Program-made: the position numbers and the translations under genes
Notes under the pieces: generated by a model
Database searches by the model: none
What the model was told of the DNA's origin: nothing
What the model saw: only the letters and a program-made list of their open reading frames with translations
Assembly (NCBI GenBank): GCA_905221605.1
Contig: CAJNDS010001147.1
Location: 331,012-395,011 of the forward strand
Source: Symbiodinium natans
Taxonomy: Eukaryota > Sar > Dinophyceae > Suessiales > Symbiodiniaceae
Direction of reading: 5' to 3'
DNA: 64,000 nt
Shown: positions 31,464 to 40,990 of the stretch, piece by piece
Numbering within the stretch: the first letter of the stretch is position 1
Layout of the letters: each line of letters starts with the position of its first letter

Positions 31464-32141
31464 GTGCGGGGAGCCATCACCTCAGAGACGGATTCCGAGA
31501 CCGATACTTTGATCGGCCAGAATCGGCCACAGAAGCAGGCCACAGCGAGTAAGGCTTGCGGCATGGAAGACAGATGGTCGGTTAGATGGGGATGGCGGAG
31601 GGTATTTCAAAGTTACACGGACTCGCAGTATGCACTTCACCTCGGAGCCAGGGCTGCAAAGCAGGCGGAGGAGGTTCGTGCATACTTGCCGTTGCGTGTT
31701 AGCTGGCATGCTACGCTAGGTTTGTGGAGAAAGCACTGCCCGCTGCTTTTTCACTTCGGCAGAAAGCAGAATCCGATCGGTAGAAAGCAGAAAGTACCGA
31801 AGGTGCCGGGCAAGAAAAAGCTGGACCGGAGTACGCCAAAGTGTTCAGGCGAATGCTTGACCCGAAAGGGTAACGCAGGCCAGCATTTTCAAGCGCTCGG
31901 GAAAGATCCAGCTCCAAAGGGTAGGTGCGCGTACGCAGACTGTCGGGGAACGCGCTCCAAGGCATGGAGCAGAGTTCCGCGGATGAAACCCAAGCAAAGC
32001 AGGATCATAAGCATGACTGAAGGCACGGCGAGGTCGTCTTTTGAAGCCCGGCACACGGTCGATGTGGACGGATACAAACTGGCGCTCCTGCAAGATGAAG
32101 AAAGAACGCAGAAGTGCACAGAGGCCCTTGGCAAGGGATAG
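31464..32141 (+). pseudogene. Possible RNase H-type retroelement fragment
   Basis: A 225-codon open frame contains YTDSQYALHLGARAA, which resembles the third-Asp motif of RNase H (TDSQY). A basic region with KQNPIGRKQKVPKVPGKKK follows. Other RNase H motifs are not visible. It may be a worn retroelement fragment. Confidence 0.25.
31705..31837 (+). repeat. Direct repeat, copy 2 (about 133 bp)
   Basis: Second copy of the 31239-31373 sequence, lying inside the open frame 31464-32141. Without terminal TG/CA or other LTR marks, it is a local duplication rather than an LTR pair. Confidence 0.8.
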
Positions 32142-32594
32142 GGTTTTGCAAGAGGCGGCATCGGATGCTGAGTTGTCGCAACGGAAAGTCACGTGGAGCG
32201 GTGGGTGGCCGGATGGAAGTAGACACGACAGCAGGTGCAAAAGACCGCACTCTCTTTCTAGGACCGGGGGTTTCCTGGCTAGGAGTATCTTGAAAGGGGT
32301 CTCGCGAGGGCCGCGTGCAGTCTCATGAAGTCTTCCGGCCGCCTCTGCAGCCTTCAAGTGAGCCTCACAACCCCTGGGAGGGAGGGAGGGCTTTTTTTCT
32401 CTTCCCCTAGCTCACGGGCTTGAGACTGCGCGGGTCCCAAAAAGGATGCTTCATCTTTCCATGCATATTAAAGGAAAATCTTTCTACCAAAAAGGCATGT
32501 CATGCATAGGATACACACACGCTAAAGCTCGGTCAACTTCGCAGCTTCGTAGCCCAAAATCCATAATCCTGGGCAAACTGTAGAACCAACCTAA

Positions 32595-33035
32595 CCAGGT
32601 TCTGCAGGGCCATACAAGGCAGGGTCTACAGTTGGGTATACAGTCAATTTTACACAGACTCCTGTGTTCTTGGAAGGACCTACTCCCAAGGTCACCCAAA
32701 GCGAGCATCTATTCGACGTGCGTCCTGAGCGCCAGAAAACCCGCCCGTCTACCTCCGGGCTTCCCGCTCCCAAGGGAAAGAGAGTCGTTCAGTCAACGCA
32801 CACTGCATGACCTAACCTGCGTCGGGAGTCAAGCGCTAAGGCGAAGGCCAAGGCGAAGGGTGGCCCCAAGAAGAAGTTTGAAAAAGGGAAGCCTAAGGGC
32901 AAAGGAAAAGGAAAAGGAAAGACTGTGGCTGAGGTTTCCCAAGAGGGCGATACCGATAATTGTTACCTGACTGAAGGTGAATGGAATGAGCCCGAATCAG
33001 AGGCCCGAGTTGAGTCCCTCTGCAAGACCTGTTGA
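32595..33035 (+). pseudogene. Retroelement gag-like fragment with in-frame TGA
   Basis: One frame reads continuously YTVNFTQTPVFLEGPTPKVT, FDVRPERQKTRPSTSG, then TGA at 32808-32810. It continues in the same frame with a strongly basic KGGPKKKFEKGKPKGKGKG, GDTDNCYLTEGEW and a stop at 33033. Basic GKGKGK linkers are common in the gag-pol of dinoflagellate Ty1/copia-like elements (recalled, unverified). The single in-frame stop and the missing remainder make it a relic. The split-repeat element begins 109 bp downstream. Confidence 0.45.
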
Positions 33036-33143
33036 ATGAGGCGATGAAGGATTGGATTCCCCGAGCCCTGACGAGGTGGTTTGGTCGTGTGAAACCGAAA
33101 CGAGAATCCGTATTGCCGAGTTGGAGCATCGGATCTCCACAGT

Positions 33144-33431
33144 TAGTCTTTAGGATTTACAAAACTGTCGACATCTGAATGTATAAAGGAAGAGGTTCAT
33201 AAAGAATAGACAGTATGTAAAAAATTGCGAACCCTTCCCAACACGCTCAGATTCCAATCCTTTTGCGTCACTGCGAGTTGCCTCGGATCAGGGGAACTTT
33301 CAAAAGGTAAGGCTGGGCACAAGGGCTCATGGGACATAAAGCTCCCTGCCCTTCGACGGACCTTGCCAAAGAGTCCAGGGACCATACGGAGATTGTACTC
33401 ACTGCCCTCAACGGACCCGTCATCTCCCCCC
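33144..33431 (-). repeat. Direct repeat B2 (288 bp)
   Basis: Identical to 33798-34085 as far as I can read. Begins TAGTCTTTAGGATTTAC on the plus strand and ends in CATCTCCCCCC. The base before it differs between the copies (T versus G). Confidence 0.9.
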
Positions 33432-33638
33432 GGGTGGGTGGGTGGGAAAAATTGACAAATGTGCTCAAGAGTTCGCTAAAGAACGGCCAGCAAATGTGAT
33501 AATGAAGCACATGTGCCATGTATGCAAACGACCACGAACCTCTGTTTGAGCAGGGCTGAGCGCGGCACAAGCACTTTGCATTTTGCACAAGAGAAGAATT
33601 CAAGCAGCTGTGCCTACTGCGAAGCCCCGAAAAAAACA

Positions 33639-33799
33639 CATGAAAAACGTCTGCATAAATCATGCCCATGCAAGATCTGCAAACACACGTGGTAGAAAAC
33701 TCAGAAACTTTAAAGACAGTTTTGCGTTGCCCCTTCTTCAAAAAGGGGGAAGGGGCACCTATAAATCAAAGACCACTCTATCCGCAAGCGGAGCGCGTA
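33639..33799 (-). repeat. Direct repeat A2 (161 bp)
   Basis: Identical to 37654-37814. Plus-strand start CATGAAAAACGTCTGC, end CCGCAAGCGGAGCGCGTA, which includes a small CCGC-AA-GCGG hairpin next to the junction. Confidence 0.9.
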
Positions 33800-34085
33800 G
33801 TCTTTAGGATTTACAAAACTGTCGACATCTGAATGTATAAAGGAAGAGGTTCATAAAGAATAGACAGTATGTAAAAAATTGCGAACCCTTCCCAACACGC
33901 TCAGATTCCAATCCTTTTGCGTCACTGCGAGTTGCCTCGGATCAGGGGAACTTTCAAAAGGTAAGGCTGGGCACAAGGGCTCATGGGACATAAAGCTCCC
34001 TGCCCTTCGACGGACCTTGCCAAAGAGTCCAGGGACCATACGGAGATTGTACTCACTGCCCTCAACGGACCCGTCATCTCCCCCC
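33798..34085 (-). repeat. Direct repeat B1 (288 bp), abutting A2
   Basis: Second copy of the 33144-33431 sequence. It overlaps A2 by TA at 33798-33799, so the junction GCGCGTAGTCTTT contains the end of A and the start of B with no spacer. Confidence 0.9.
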
Positions 34086-34099
34086 TCAAACGTCCGGGC

Positions 34100-37000
34100 T
34101 CAGAGGAAAGGCAGTGTCCAAAGGTTTCCGCTCGAGGACGAGAGGAGGTCCCAGGGAAGGTCGCTCAGGTCCATGCACTCATCTGCTAGAAGCTGCGCAG
34201 CCTGAGAGAAGTCGACGACCTGACCTCCAATCATCTGCGCTGCCAACGCAGCTTCCCCCCTGCTAGGGAGGTCGGCCACGTTGCTTGCAGAAGGAACGCG
34301 CTCAATCCAAGACACGATGCCGTCAGCCGACTCGCTGGCGTAGAAGAGGCATGCCAAGTTCAGTAGAGAACGAGAGGGGCTGCTGGCCTTAATGCAAGTG
34401 TACCTGGCGGCGTCATTGTCCACGTAAAAGATGCACCTCTTCCCGGCCAGTTCCGAGGCGCAGGCCCGCCTCGAGAGAACCAGCGCGTAGGCCTCCGCCT
34501 GAGAGATGACCTGCTCGATGCCCTCTGCCAGCCAGAAGTCCACAAGCTTGGGCGGGATCTCGCCCGCTGCCACCCATCTTCTATTGGAGCTCTGGTCCAG
34601 CAGAACTATCCCCCAGCGGGCGACGCCTTTCTCGTAGGACGCGTCAGTGAAGATGGAGACCGGGCTCCCCTGCGCCCGGAGTGAGAAGGTCCTCGGACGT
34701 GCATCAGAGAGTGTCTTCAGGATGAAGCGCCCCAGCGATTTCACCTCTTCCACGGAGGGAGAGCGGTTCATGTAGCAGATGTTGGCCAGGGCCCTGCAGG
34801 CTATCTTCATGGCTCGTCCAGCCGCGAAGCCCACCATGAAGTTCAGTTGGCCGTGCAGGGAGGCTGCTTCCCTGCGAGTGACGCAGCCTGAGGATGCCAT
34901 CCTTGAAGCCTGGGCTCGGATCTTCTCAACGCGGCTAGGCTTGTTTGCCAAGGCCACCTGACCAGCGAGAAGCTCCCCAACACTGAGTCGCTTGCCAAGC
35001 AGGTCAAAGGTCTCTTCAAAGGGGCGGCCCTTGTCATCACCCACTGCGTACGACCAACCCAGGGCGTCCAGAAGGCACTCGATGGCGAGGGAGCCCATCC
35101 TTGCAGTGGGGGCCGGCTCAAGCAAAGGGAAGTCGTCAAAATAGACCCCGCCGATCATGCCGGCGAGATGCAGGGCCAGGTGCAGCAACGACCTAGAAAC
35201 CCTATTGAAACCGTAAACCGCCGCGCAGCATCCGAAGGGGAGGCTCCTGGAGATGAAGTATTTCCACGAGCCCGACCCAGGTTCCCAAACCATCAAGACT
35301 GCGAAGACGAGGTCTTTGGCCATAATCGGGATCTGCTTATAGGCCTTTTCCAGGTCCAAGCAACGCCCCAGCCACTTGACCCCCCCCAGAAGATCACCAT
35401 GTGTACGCCCCACGAGCGTCGAGCCATCCGACAGCCCTACCCTGGTGAAGCCGTCGTCATGAGCAGCGTTCGCCACGAAACAGCAGAGGTTGACTAGGTA
35501 GTCGACGTCATGCAACTGAAGTAGGTCCACAGCATGGTAGGCCGTGTTAACCCCGCTCTCTTTGTAGTCATCTATGGGCCTGCATTTCTCAGAATCCCCG
35601 GAGCCCTGGCGAACACCAAAACGCCTGCTGCAGCAAACCTCTTCTGCGCCCAGGGTTGCCTTGACGTCTTCGAGGGACTCGTAGGGGCCAATGAGGTAGC
35701 CTTTCTCCACCTCCTTCTCAGTGGCCAGCCAGACCTTGTGCAGGAGATCAGCATCATCTCCCACAGCCCCTTTTCCCGAAAGCATCTTGTTCCGCCAAAC
35801 TGAGGAAGCGAGGAGGTCCTCCCTAGTGCAAGTTGCGGGGATCTCTTTCCAGTCGTAGAGCGGCGACTTCGTTGGCCTTCCTATCAAGGGGACCCCCTCC
35901 ATGAGCTCCTGGGCGTCCAGGTCGGGGAAGCCTGTCTCCACGAGCAGCTTGCGCCAAAGAAGGATGTTCTTGCCCTTTAGGACCGCCTGGGCATGTGGAG
36001 GAAGTGAAGCCTGGTAGCGCCGCTCCTCCACCGCCAGCTCCTTTTTCATGGCGGCCAGACGTTTCTGCATAGACAGCCTCTTCCTGGCCGAAGGCATGAA
36101 GCCACCAGTGAACAGTTCAAAAATGTTCCTCTTGACCTGGTCGTCTATGGAGTCAGATGCATCAAAGGGGTGCGGTACCTGACAGGCCTTGGCCACAAAC
36201 TCCTGCTTGGTATGCAGGACTGCAAAAGTTGAGCGGCTCCCGTCTCCTCCCCCCTCAGAAGAGAGCTCGCGAAACTCACCCTCAAGGGGGCGAACATGAG
36301 TGAAAAACTTGTACTCGGGCACCAGCGGAGGACGGCGGCGGGGCTGGCGGAGTAGAGGCCGCCTGGGGGCTGGTGCAGGCAGGCTCATGCGGGCCCCAAG
36401 AAGAGAGACATACTGCAAGCACAGCTCAGCGGGATACTCGGCCTCCAGAGCGGTCTCAAACTGCCAGCCCCCCGCCTTGCGGTAGATCTGAAAGGGTGCA
36501 TGTGTGTGCCGACCGTCACAGGGAGCCACGAGCCCTCTCAGTTCAGATGCGGAGGTGAGAAAGCGAGAAGCCTTTTTTCGATGGCCACCCCACATACACT
36601 GGTCAAAGTCAACATGGAACAAGCTTGCATACCAGCTCTGAAAAGCACGCTTCCCGGTCTGCCGAACAAACAAGGCGAGAACACTCCACATCCAGGAGTT
36701 CACCGGATTCTCTATGGTCACGGTCCAGCCTTTGGCATATGCGTCCAGCAGCAGGGAAACAACGAAGCGGCAGAGTTCATTCGCCGCGTCAACTTTGGCT
36801 TGCTCGGCAGAGGAAAGGCCGGGAAGGCCCAGCAAGTATGTAGCATCGCGCAAGGGGCGAGGCTGCGGTGCGCCGGATCGCAAAAGATGAGCTGGGAGCT
36901 TGATCTCTCGAGCGCGGCTGCCAGTTCCGCACGGGAGGCCAAGGTGAATGCCCAAAAGGCGCCCAGAGAGAAGGCGCTCACGCAAAAGGCGCTGACAAAG

Positions 37001-37756
37001 GGGCACGGTGAGGTCGAGCGTCCAGACAGGATGCAAAGGCCTGTGCTGATTTCGGGGGCCGTCCACCGCCAACGCGGGCACACCAGCGGCTGCGAAAGTA
37101 GAGCTGAGACGAGCGCAACCAGCAAACAGCTCAACAAACGTCGGAGCTGCCAAGTTGCCCCCAGGCGGCTCCGGAGGGAAGGCGGCAACGCCGGGTGGGT
37201 CGGGGCCCGCGGGCAAGCAGGCCGCAGCGGGGGTGCACGGAGGGGAGGAGCTCGAGGGCGCGGGTGTGGCTGCTGAGGAGCCCGCGGACCAAGAGGTCTC
37301 AGCGGGGGTGCACATGGGGACTATACCCGGGGGAGGGGGCCTAAACCGAAAGGGAGGCGGCACCGCAGTTGGCGGCTCGGAGCAGGGGCGGCCAGAGGAC
37401 TCCAAGTGACTGTTGTCAACGCCAGGGGAAGGGACCCTAAACCCCAAAGAACTAAGGGTCAAGGCTTCTGCTTTGGGCAGGCAATCGGAGCCACGCAGGC
37501 TGAAGGCAACGACGACCACGCGTGAGCCGGTCCATGGACATGTGCAATGAAGGCGCTCACGGGCGTTGAAGTAGACGCCCTGGGCCGTCACATCGAGCAA
37601 AATGCCCGACTTCGAGGATGCGGGATCAGCCTGAATCCAAACTTGGCCCCCTTCATGAAAAACGTCTGCATAAATCATGCCCATGCAAGATCTGCAAACA
37701 CACGTGGTAGAAAACTCAGAAACTTTAAAGACAGTTTTGCGTTGCCCCTTCTTCAA
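34100..37756 (-). CDS. Retroelement polyprotein: MTase-like, reverse transcriptase, RNase H
   Basis: A 1218-codon intact frame begins inside repeat A1. Residues about 60-90 carry a RLHCTCPWTGSRVVVVAF signature. A Pro-rich linker follows (about 120-200). Residues 206-455 form a cytosine-methyltransferase-like domain: motif I FVELFAGCARLS, motif IV LGLPCGTGSRA, motif VI TIENPVNSW, later CMWGGHRKKASRFLT and a C-x-x-x-H-x-H...YP ending. The reverse transcriptase has D800 (CLDLEKAY), SLPFG at 837-841 and YFDDF at 871-875. RNase H has D1037, E1087, D1112 and D1161, so both catalytic centres look complete. No tyrosine recombinase, integrase or zinc-knuckle gag is seen. Translation may start further inside; GTG/CTG starts cannot be excluded. 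Confidence 0.85.
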   Translation of the reverse strand: MKKGQRKTVFKVSEFSTTCVCRSCMGMIYADVFHEGGQVWIQADPASSKSGILLDVTAQGVYFNARERLHCTCPWTGSRVVVVAFSLRGSDCLPKAEALTLSSLGFRVPSPGVDNSHLESSGRPCSEPPTAVPPPFRFRPPPPGIVPMCTPAETSWSAGSSAATPAPSSSSPPCTPAAACLPAGPDPPGVAAFPPEPPGGNLAAPTFVELFAGCARLSSTFAAAGVPALAVDGPRNQHRPLHPVWTLDLTVPLCQRLLRERLLSGRLLGIHLGLPCGTGSRAREIKLPAHLLRSGAPQPRPLRDATYLLGLPGLSSAEQAKVDAANELCRFVVSLLLDAYAKGWTVTIENPVNSWMWSVLALFVRQTGKRAFQSWYASLFHVDFDQCMWGGHRKKASRFLTSASELRGLVAPCDGRHTHAPFQIYRKAGGWQFETALEAEYPAELCLQYVSLLGARMSLPAPAPRRPLLRQPRRRPPLVPEYKFFTHVRPLEGEFRELSSEGGGDGSRSTFAVLHTKQEFVAKACQVPHPFDASDSIDDQVKRNIFELFTGGFMPSARKRLSMQKRLAAMKKELAVEERRYQASLPPHAQAVLKGKNILLWRKLLVETGFPDLDAQELMEGVPLIGRPTKSPLYDWKEIPATCTREDLLASSVWRNKMLSGKGAVGDDADLLHKVWLATEKEVEKGYLIGPYESLEDVKATLGAEEVCCSRRFGVRQGSGDSEKCRPIDDYKESGVNTAYHAVDLLQLHDVDYLVNLCCFVANAAHDDGFTRVGLSDGSTLVGRTHGDLLGGVKWLGRCLDLEKAYKQIPIMAKDLVFAVLMVWEPGSGSWKYFISRSLPFGCCAAVYGFNRVSRSLLHLALHLAGMIGGVYFDDFPLLEPAPTARMGSLAIECLLDALGWSYAVGDDKGRPFEETFDLLGKRLSVGELLAGQVALANKPSRVEKIRAQASRMASSGCVTRREAASLHGQLNFMVGFAAGRAMKIACRALANICYMNRSPSVEEVKSLGRFILKTLSDARPRTFSLRAQGSPVSIFTDASYEKGVARWGIVLLDQSSNRRWVAAGEIPPKLVDFWLAEGIEQVISQAEAYALVLSRRACASELAGKRCIFYVDNDAARYTCIKASSPSRSLLNLACLFYASESADGIVSWIERVPSASNVADLPSRGEAALAAQMIGGQVVDFSQAAQLLADECMDLSDLPWDLLSSSSGNLWTLPFL

Positions 37757-37814
37757 AAAGGGGGAAGGGGCACCTATAAATCAAAGACCACTCTATCCGC
37801 AAGCGGAGCGCGTA
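37654..37814 (-). repeat. Direct repeat A1 (161 bp)
   Basis: Identical to 33639-33799. It forms the 5' end of the element in the sense direction and contains the likely start codon of the polyprotein (37756). Outside it, at 37815, the sequence changes to TTGTTCAAAG. Confidence 0.9.
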
Positions 37815-38338
37815 TTGTTCAAAGACCGTGCTTGTTTTGCAACGTCGTGTCATGTTTGAGCACTTCAAGTGTGAACACTCTCACATTCAAACATCATGCA
37901 GTATGCTCGCATCACTAGGCTCGCACTCGACTCTTTTCACATGATGGGGAAATCAGTCCGAGCACGGCTGGTTGGATCTCAATCCCTCCTGTAAGACCCA
38001 AGACTGTTGTCAAGTCTCGAAATGTCCTGTGAGACACAAGGCTCCTTCCCCCCACTCACCTGAGCCGTGTGTCAAACTCTCAGCTGCGAGGCTCCCTTTA
38101 CAATCGCCGAAACGATCTCGCCTGCCTCGAGTGATTCATCCTTGAATCCTAACTAAATCAAGTTGCAACCTTGAAGGTTGATCCTTTTTCATTCCAACGC
38201 GTTCACTGAGTCAGTGATTCTGCGGGCGCAACACACACAGTTGGTGTGGCCTCTTACGGCGCGCCGGACACCTACCGCCTCCCATGGCGGCGCGGACTAT
38301 TGCCGCGAAAAGAATAGTATGTACCAGTTGCGATTTTT
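37815..38338. other. No supported gene
   Basis: Sequence to the right of the retroelement. No open frame of convincing composition was found. Confidence 0.5.
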
Positions 38339-39679
38339 ATGCTGTACATCCCTAGCGTGCTGACGGTCTCCCTGGACGCCGAAGCCCGGCCCAACATCAA
38401 CAAGGCGCTGCAGGCCCTCACGGAGTCCGCGGCCACCACGCTCATCGGTGCAAGGATCCGCCCAGAGAGAAGTCACAAAGCCGCTGCCGGAGGACCTACA
38501 GCGGGCCATCGATGCAACGAGGAGGCAGTGAGACTTTCTCGCCAAAGTATTTTTACTAGTAGCGGCACGCTGGGATTGGAGCGTCTTCCAGAGGGTGTGT
38601 TACACAGTGATCTCGCAAAAAATACGTGCCCCGGGAAGCTGCATCACGGCCCCAATACCCCAGTCAAACATAGCGATCAAGGCCAAAATTCAGGGAGATC
38701 ACGTAGCATAGGGGATTGGCTGAGGGGGAATGGTCAGCCAGCACAGACTGCGGACGCCAAATCCCGAAGCCAGGGGAACTCCGAATGCCAGGAGAAAAAG
38801 GACACAGACGCATCGTGCCCATCGCAGCTCCATCTTTGTGTGTTGGAGAACCCTTCAAACCTTTGCTACCTCAACTCTATGGTTCAAGCACTCCTGCACT
38901 TGTTTGGCCAGGTGAAGGCGACCGACCGAGCTGGCTTCGGCAGCCTGCGCCCCATGCTCAATGCACTGAAAAAATGTGCTAAGCCCCAACAGCTGAACCG
39001 ACGAAGCGACTGCATGAAACTGTTACAGGGATGGCGCGGCCTGCATCAACAGCATGATGCAGCGGAATTACTACAGCATCTCACAAAGGACGGGGTCCCT
39101 AGGATCTTGGCAGGGAGATGGGAGTCAAGGGTCTCTGGAGTAAGTGAGCACGAGCCGGCCACAATCAGGGCATGGAATACGGCCGTGCCGTTAATCCCCC
39201 TACCCTGCACCGGACAGGCCACGACACAGCTCGCACTGGACTCATGGATGGCACAGCCGGGACCCCGCCGCGAGGCCTATGTGACAGCTCTGGCAGAGGC
39301 TCCTGAGATACTGAGCGTTCAGCTCTTACGCTTTCAGGAAAAGGGTGGACGCATCAAAAAAGTCCGCAGCCCAGTCACCGTCAACCCAGTCATCAGAGTT
39401 CCCAGCTTTACCGACGGTCACACTCAACAGCTCATCACGAGTGAATACCGGCTCATCTCTGGCATTGTACACACGGGGGACACCCCCAACACCGGGCACT
39501 ACCGATGCTTCTGTCTCAAGCCACAGTCCCACTCTTCTGAGGTTGAGAGGATTGCTGAGGCCTTTGAAATAGGAGCCGCGACTTCGGCCCTGCAACTGGT
39601 AGACGATGGTAGGACACCACCGAACGTCGTGGCTCCTGGCCTGTCCTCCTTGACCCCTCCCAGGGCATGGAATCTCTGA
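38339..39679 (+). CDS. Ubiquitin-specific protease-like protein (C19 peptidase)
   Basis: A 446-codon uninterrupted frame. The first 165 residues are of unknown nature. From about residue 166 the Cys box NPSNLCYLNSMVQALLH is present, with the nucleophile at about C176. Further on come the EILSVQLLRF strand typical of this family, then the His box TPNTGHYRCFCL (H about 387) and DDG (about 422-423) in the position of the third catalytic residue. Such enzymes remove ubiquitin from proteins. The catalytic domain is about 270 residues, slightly short for the family. It lies 0.5 kb from the retroelement on the opposite strand; no intron is seen, which would fit a retroposed copy or cargo of a mobile element. 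The start could be later than 38339. Confidence 0.7.
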   Translation: MLYIPSVLTVSLDAEARPNINKALQALTESAATTLIGARIRPERSHKAAAGGPTAGHRCNEEAVRLSRQSIFTSSGTLGLERLPEGVLHSDLAKNTCPGKLHHGPNTPVKHSDQGQNSGRSRSIGDWLRGNGQPAQTADAKSRSQGNSECQEKKDTDASCPSQLHLCVLENPSNLCYLNSMVQALLHLFGQVKATDRAGFGSLRPMLNALKKCAKPQQLNRRSDCMKLLQGWRGLHQQHDAAELLQHLTKDGVPRILAGRWESRVSGVSEHEPATIRAWNTAVPLIPLPCTGQATTQLALDSWMAQPGPRREAYVTALAEAPEILSVQLLRFQEKGGRIKKVRSPVTVNPVIRVPSFTDGHTQQLITSEYRLISGIVHTGDTPNTGHYRCFCLKPQSHSSEVERIAEAFEIGAATSALQLVDDGRTPPNVVAPGLSSLTPPRAWNL

Positions 39680-39749
39680 ATGACACTGGGCTTGATGACT
39701 TCCCTCATCAGCAATTGGACCGCTTCCTTTGCGTCCTGATGAGCAGTGG

Positions 39750-40990
39750 CAGCCGAGCGGCCAGCGCCAGCAACACCAGCAGCAGCAGCAGCAGCAGCTG
39801 CGGCCAGTGCCAGCGGCGAGCGGCAGAGCGGCCAGCGGCAGAGCGGCCAGCGGCGAGCAGGCAGCGGCAGCAGGCCAGCGCCAGCGGCGAGCCAGCAGCG
39901 GTAGCAGTGGCCGGTGCCACGCAGCGGCTAACGGGGCCCAAAACGTGCTTCTCGAGCTCCGTGCGCGGCCGCCTGAGGGGGGTCGGCGCGGCTACGAGGC
40001 GCCAGGGCACGAAAGGGGGTTTTTCGGAGGTCGGAACAACCAACAAGGCGCGCGGGCCCAAAAACGCACTTTTCCGGCCGGCTTCCGCGCGCGCCGAACC
40101 GCCCCCAAAGGGGGTCGGCACGGCCACCGAGGCGCGCGGGCCCACAAACGCGCTTTTCCGGCCTCCGCGCGAACCGCCGCCAAAGGGGTGTCGGCGCAAC
40201 CGCGCGCGGGCACAAAAACGCGCTTTTCCGGCTTCCGCGCGCGCTGAACCGCCGCCAAAGGAGTCGGCGCAGCCAACCAGGCGCGGGCCCAAAAACGCGC
40301 TTTTCCGGCCTCCGCGCGGTCCGCGGCCACGAGGCGCGCGGGCCAAAAAACGTGCTTTCCGGCCTGCGCGCGCCCCGGGCCCAAAAACGCGCTTTTCCGG
40401 CCTTCGCGGAAGCGCCCCTGAACCGCCGCCAAAGGCGGGTCGGCGCGTCAACAAGTCGCGGGCCCACTAACGCGCTTTGGCCAAGAGCCGCACTCAGGCA
40501 TGCTTCCAACTGCCTGCTGGCTGCTGGCTGCTGGCTGCTGGCTGCTGGCTGCTGGCTGCTGGCTGGCTGCTGGCTGCTGGCTGCTGCTGCTGCTGGCCGC
40601 TGCTTGTCGCCGCTTGCTGGCGCTGGCCGCTGCTGCCGCTGCCGCTGGCCACTGCTGCCGCTGGCTGCTGCCGCCGCTGCCCACTTCCCCCCGGCCGCTC
40701 TGCTGCCCCTGGTTGCTGGCACTCCCCTGCCGCTGCTGCCCCGCCGCTGCCACTGGCCGCTCCCCTGGCCGCTGCTTGCCACCGCTTGCGCTGGCGCTGA
40801 CCGCTGCTGCCGCTGCCGCTGCGCTGGCCGCTGCTGGCGCTGGCCGCTGCTGGCGCTGGCCGCTGCCACTCCCTCGGCCGCTGTGCTGCGCCTGCTTGCT
40901 GGCACCGGCCGCTGCTAGCGCCGCTGGCTCGCCGCTGCCGCTGCTGCCCCTGGCCGCTGCTGCCGCTGTGGCCGCTCCCATGGCCGCTGC
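39750..40990. repeat. GC-rich compound repeat: AGC-rich arm, 65-bp units, GCT-rich arm
   Basis: An AGCAGC/GGCCAGCG-rich block (39755-39920) is followed by units of about 65-70 bp containing GCGCGGGCCCAAAAACGCGC TTTTCCGG (39960-40470). A GCTGCTGGCTGCTGG-rich block (40505-40990) closes it. The outer blocks are in inverted relationship: 39882-39918 pairs with 40901-40937 with about 4 mismatches in 37. Ala- and Arg-rich open frames here are artefacts. Confidence 0.75.

Larger units (their letters stand above)
33144..37814 (-). mobile_element. Split-direct-repeat (DIRS/PAT-like) retroelement
   Basis: In the sense (minus) direction the order is A1 (37814-37654), ORF (37756-34100), B1 (34085-33798), A2 (33799-33639), a 207-bp spacer (33638-33432) and B2 (33431-33144). 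The A copies (161 bp) and B copies (288 bp) look identical by eye. B1 and A2 abut with a 2-bp overlap (TA), as if the two outer ends had been joined. No target-site duplication is visible at 33143/37815. This is the hallmark of tyrosine-recombinase retrotransposons of the PAT/Ngaro type, except for the spacer inside A2-B2. The alternative is a head-to-tail tandem of a full copy and an internally deleted copy. Confidence 0.65.

Noticed and set aside
31239-31837. LTR pair of a small retroelement
   Set aside because: The repeats are only about 133 bp, lack TG/CA ends and enclose just 330 bp without element genes.
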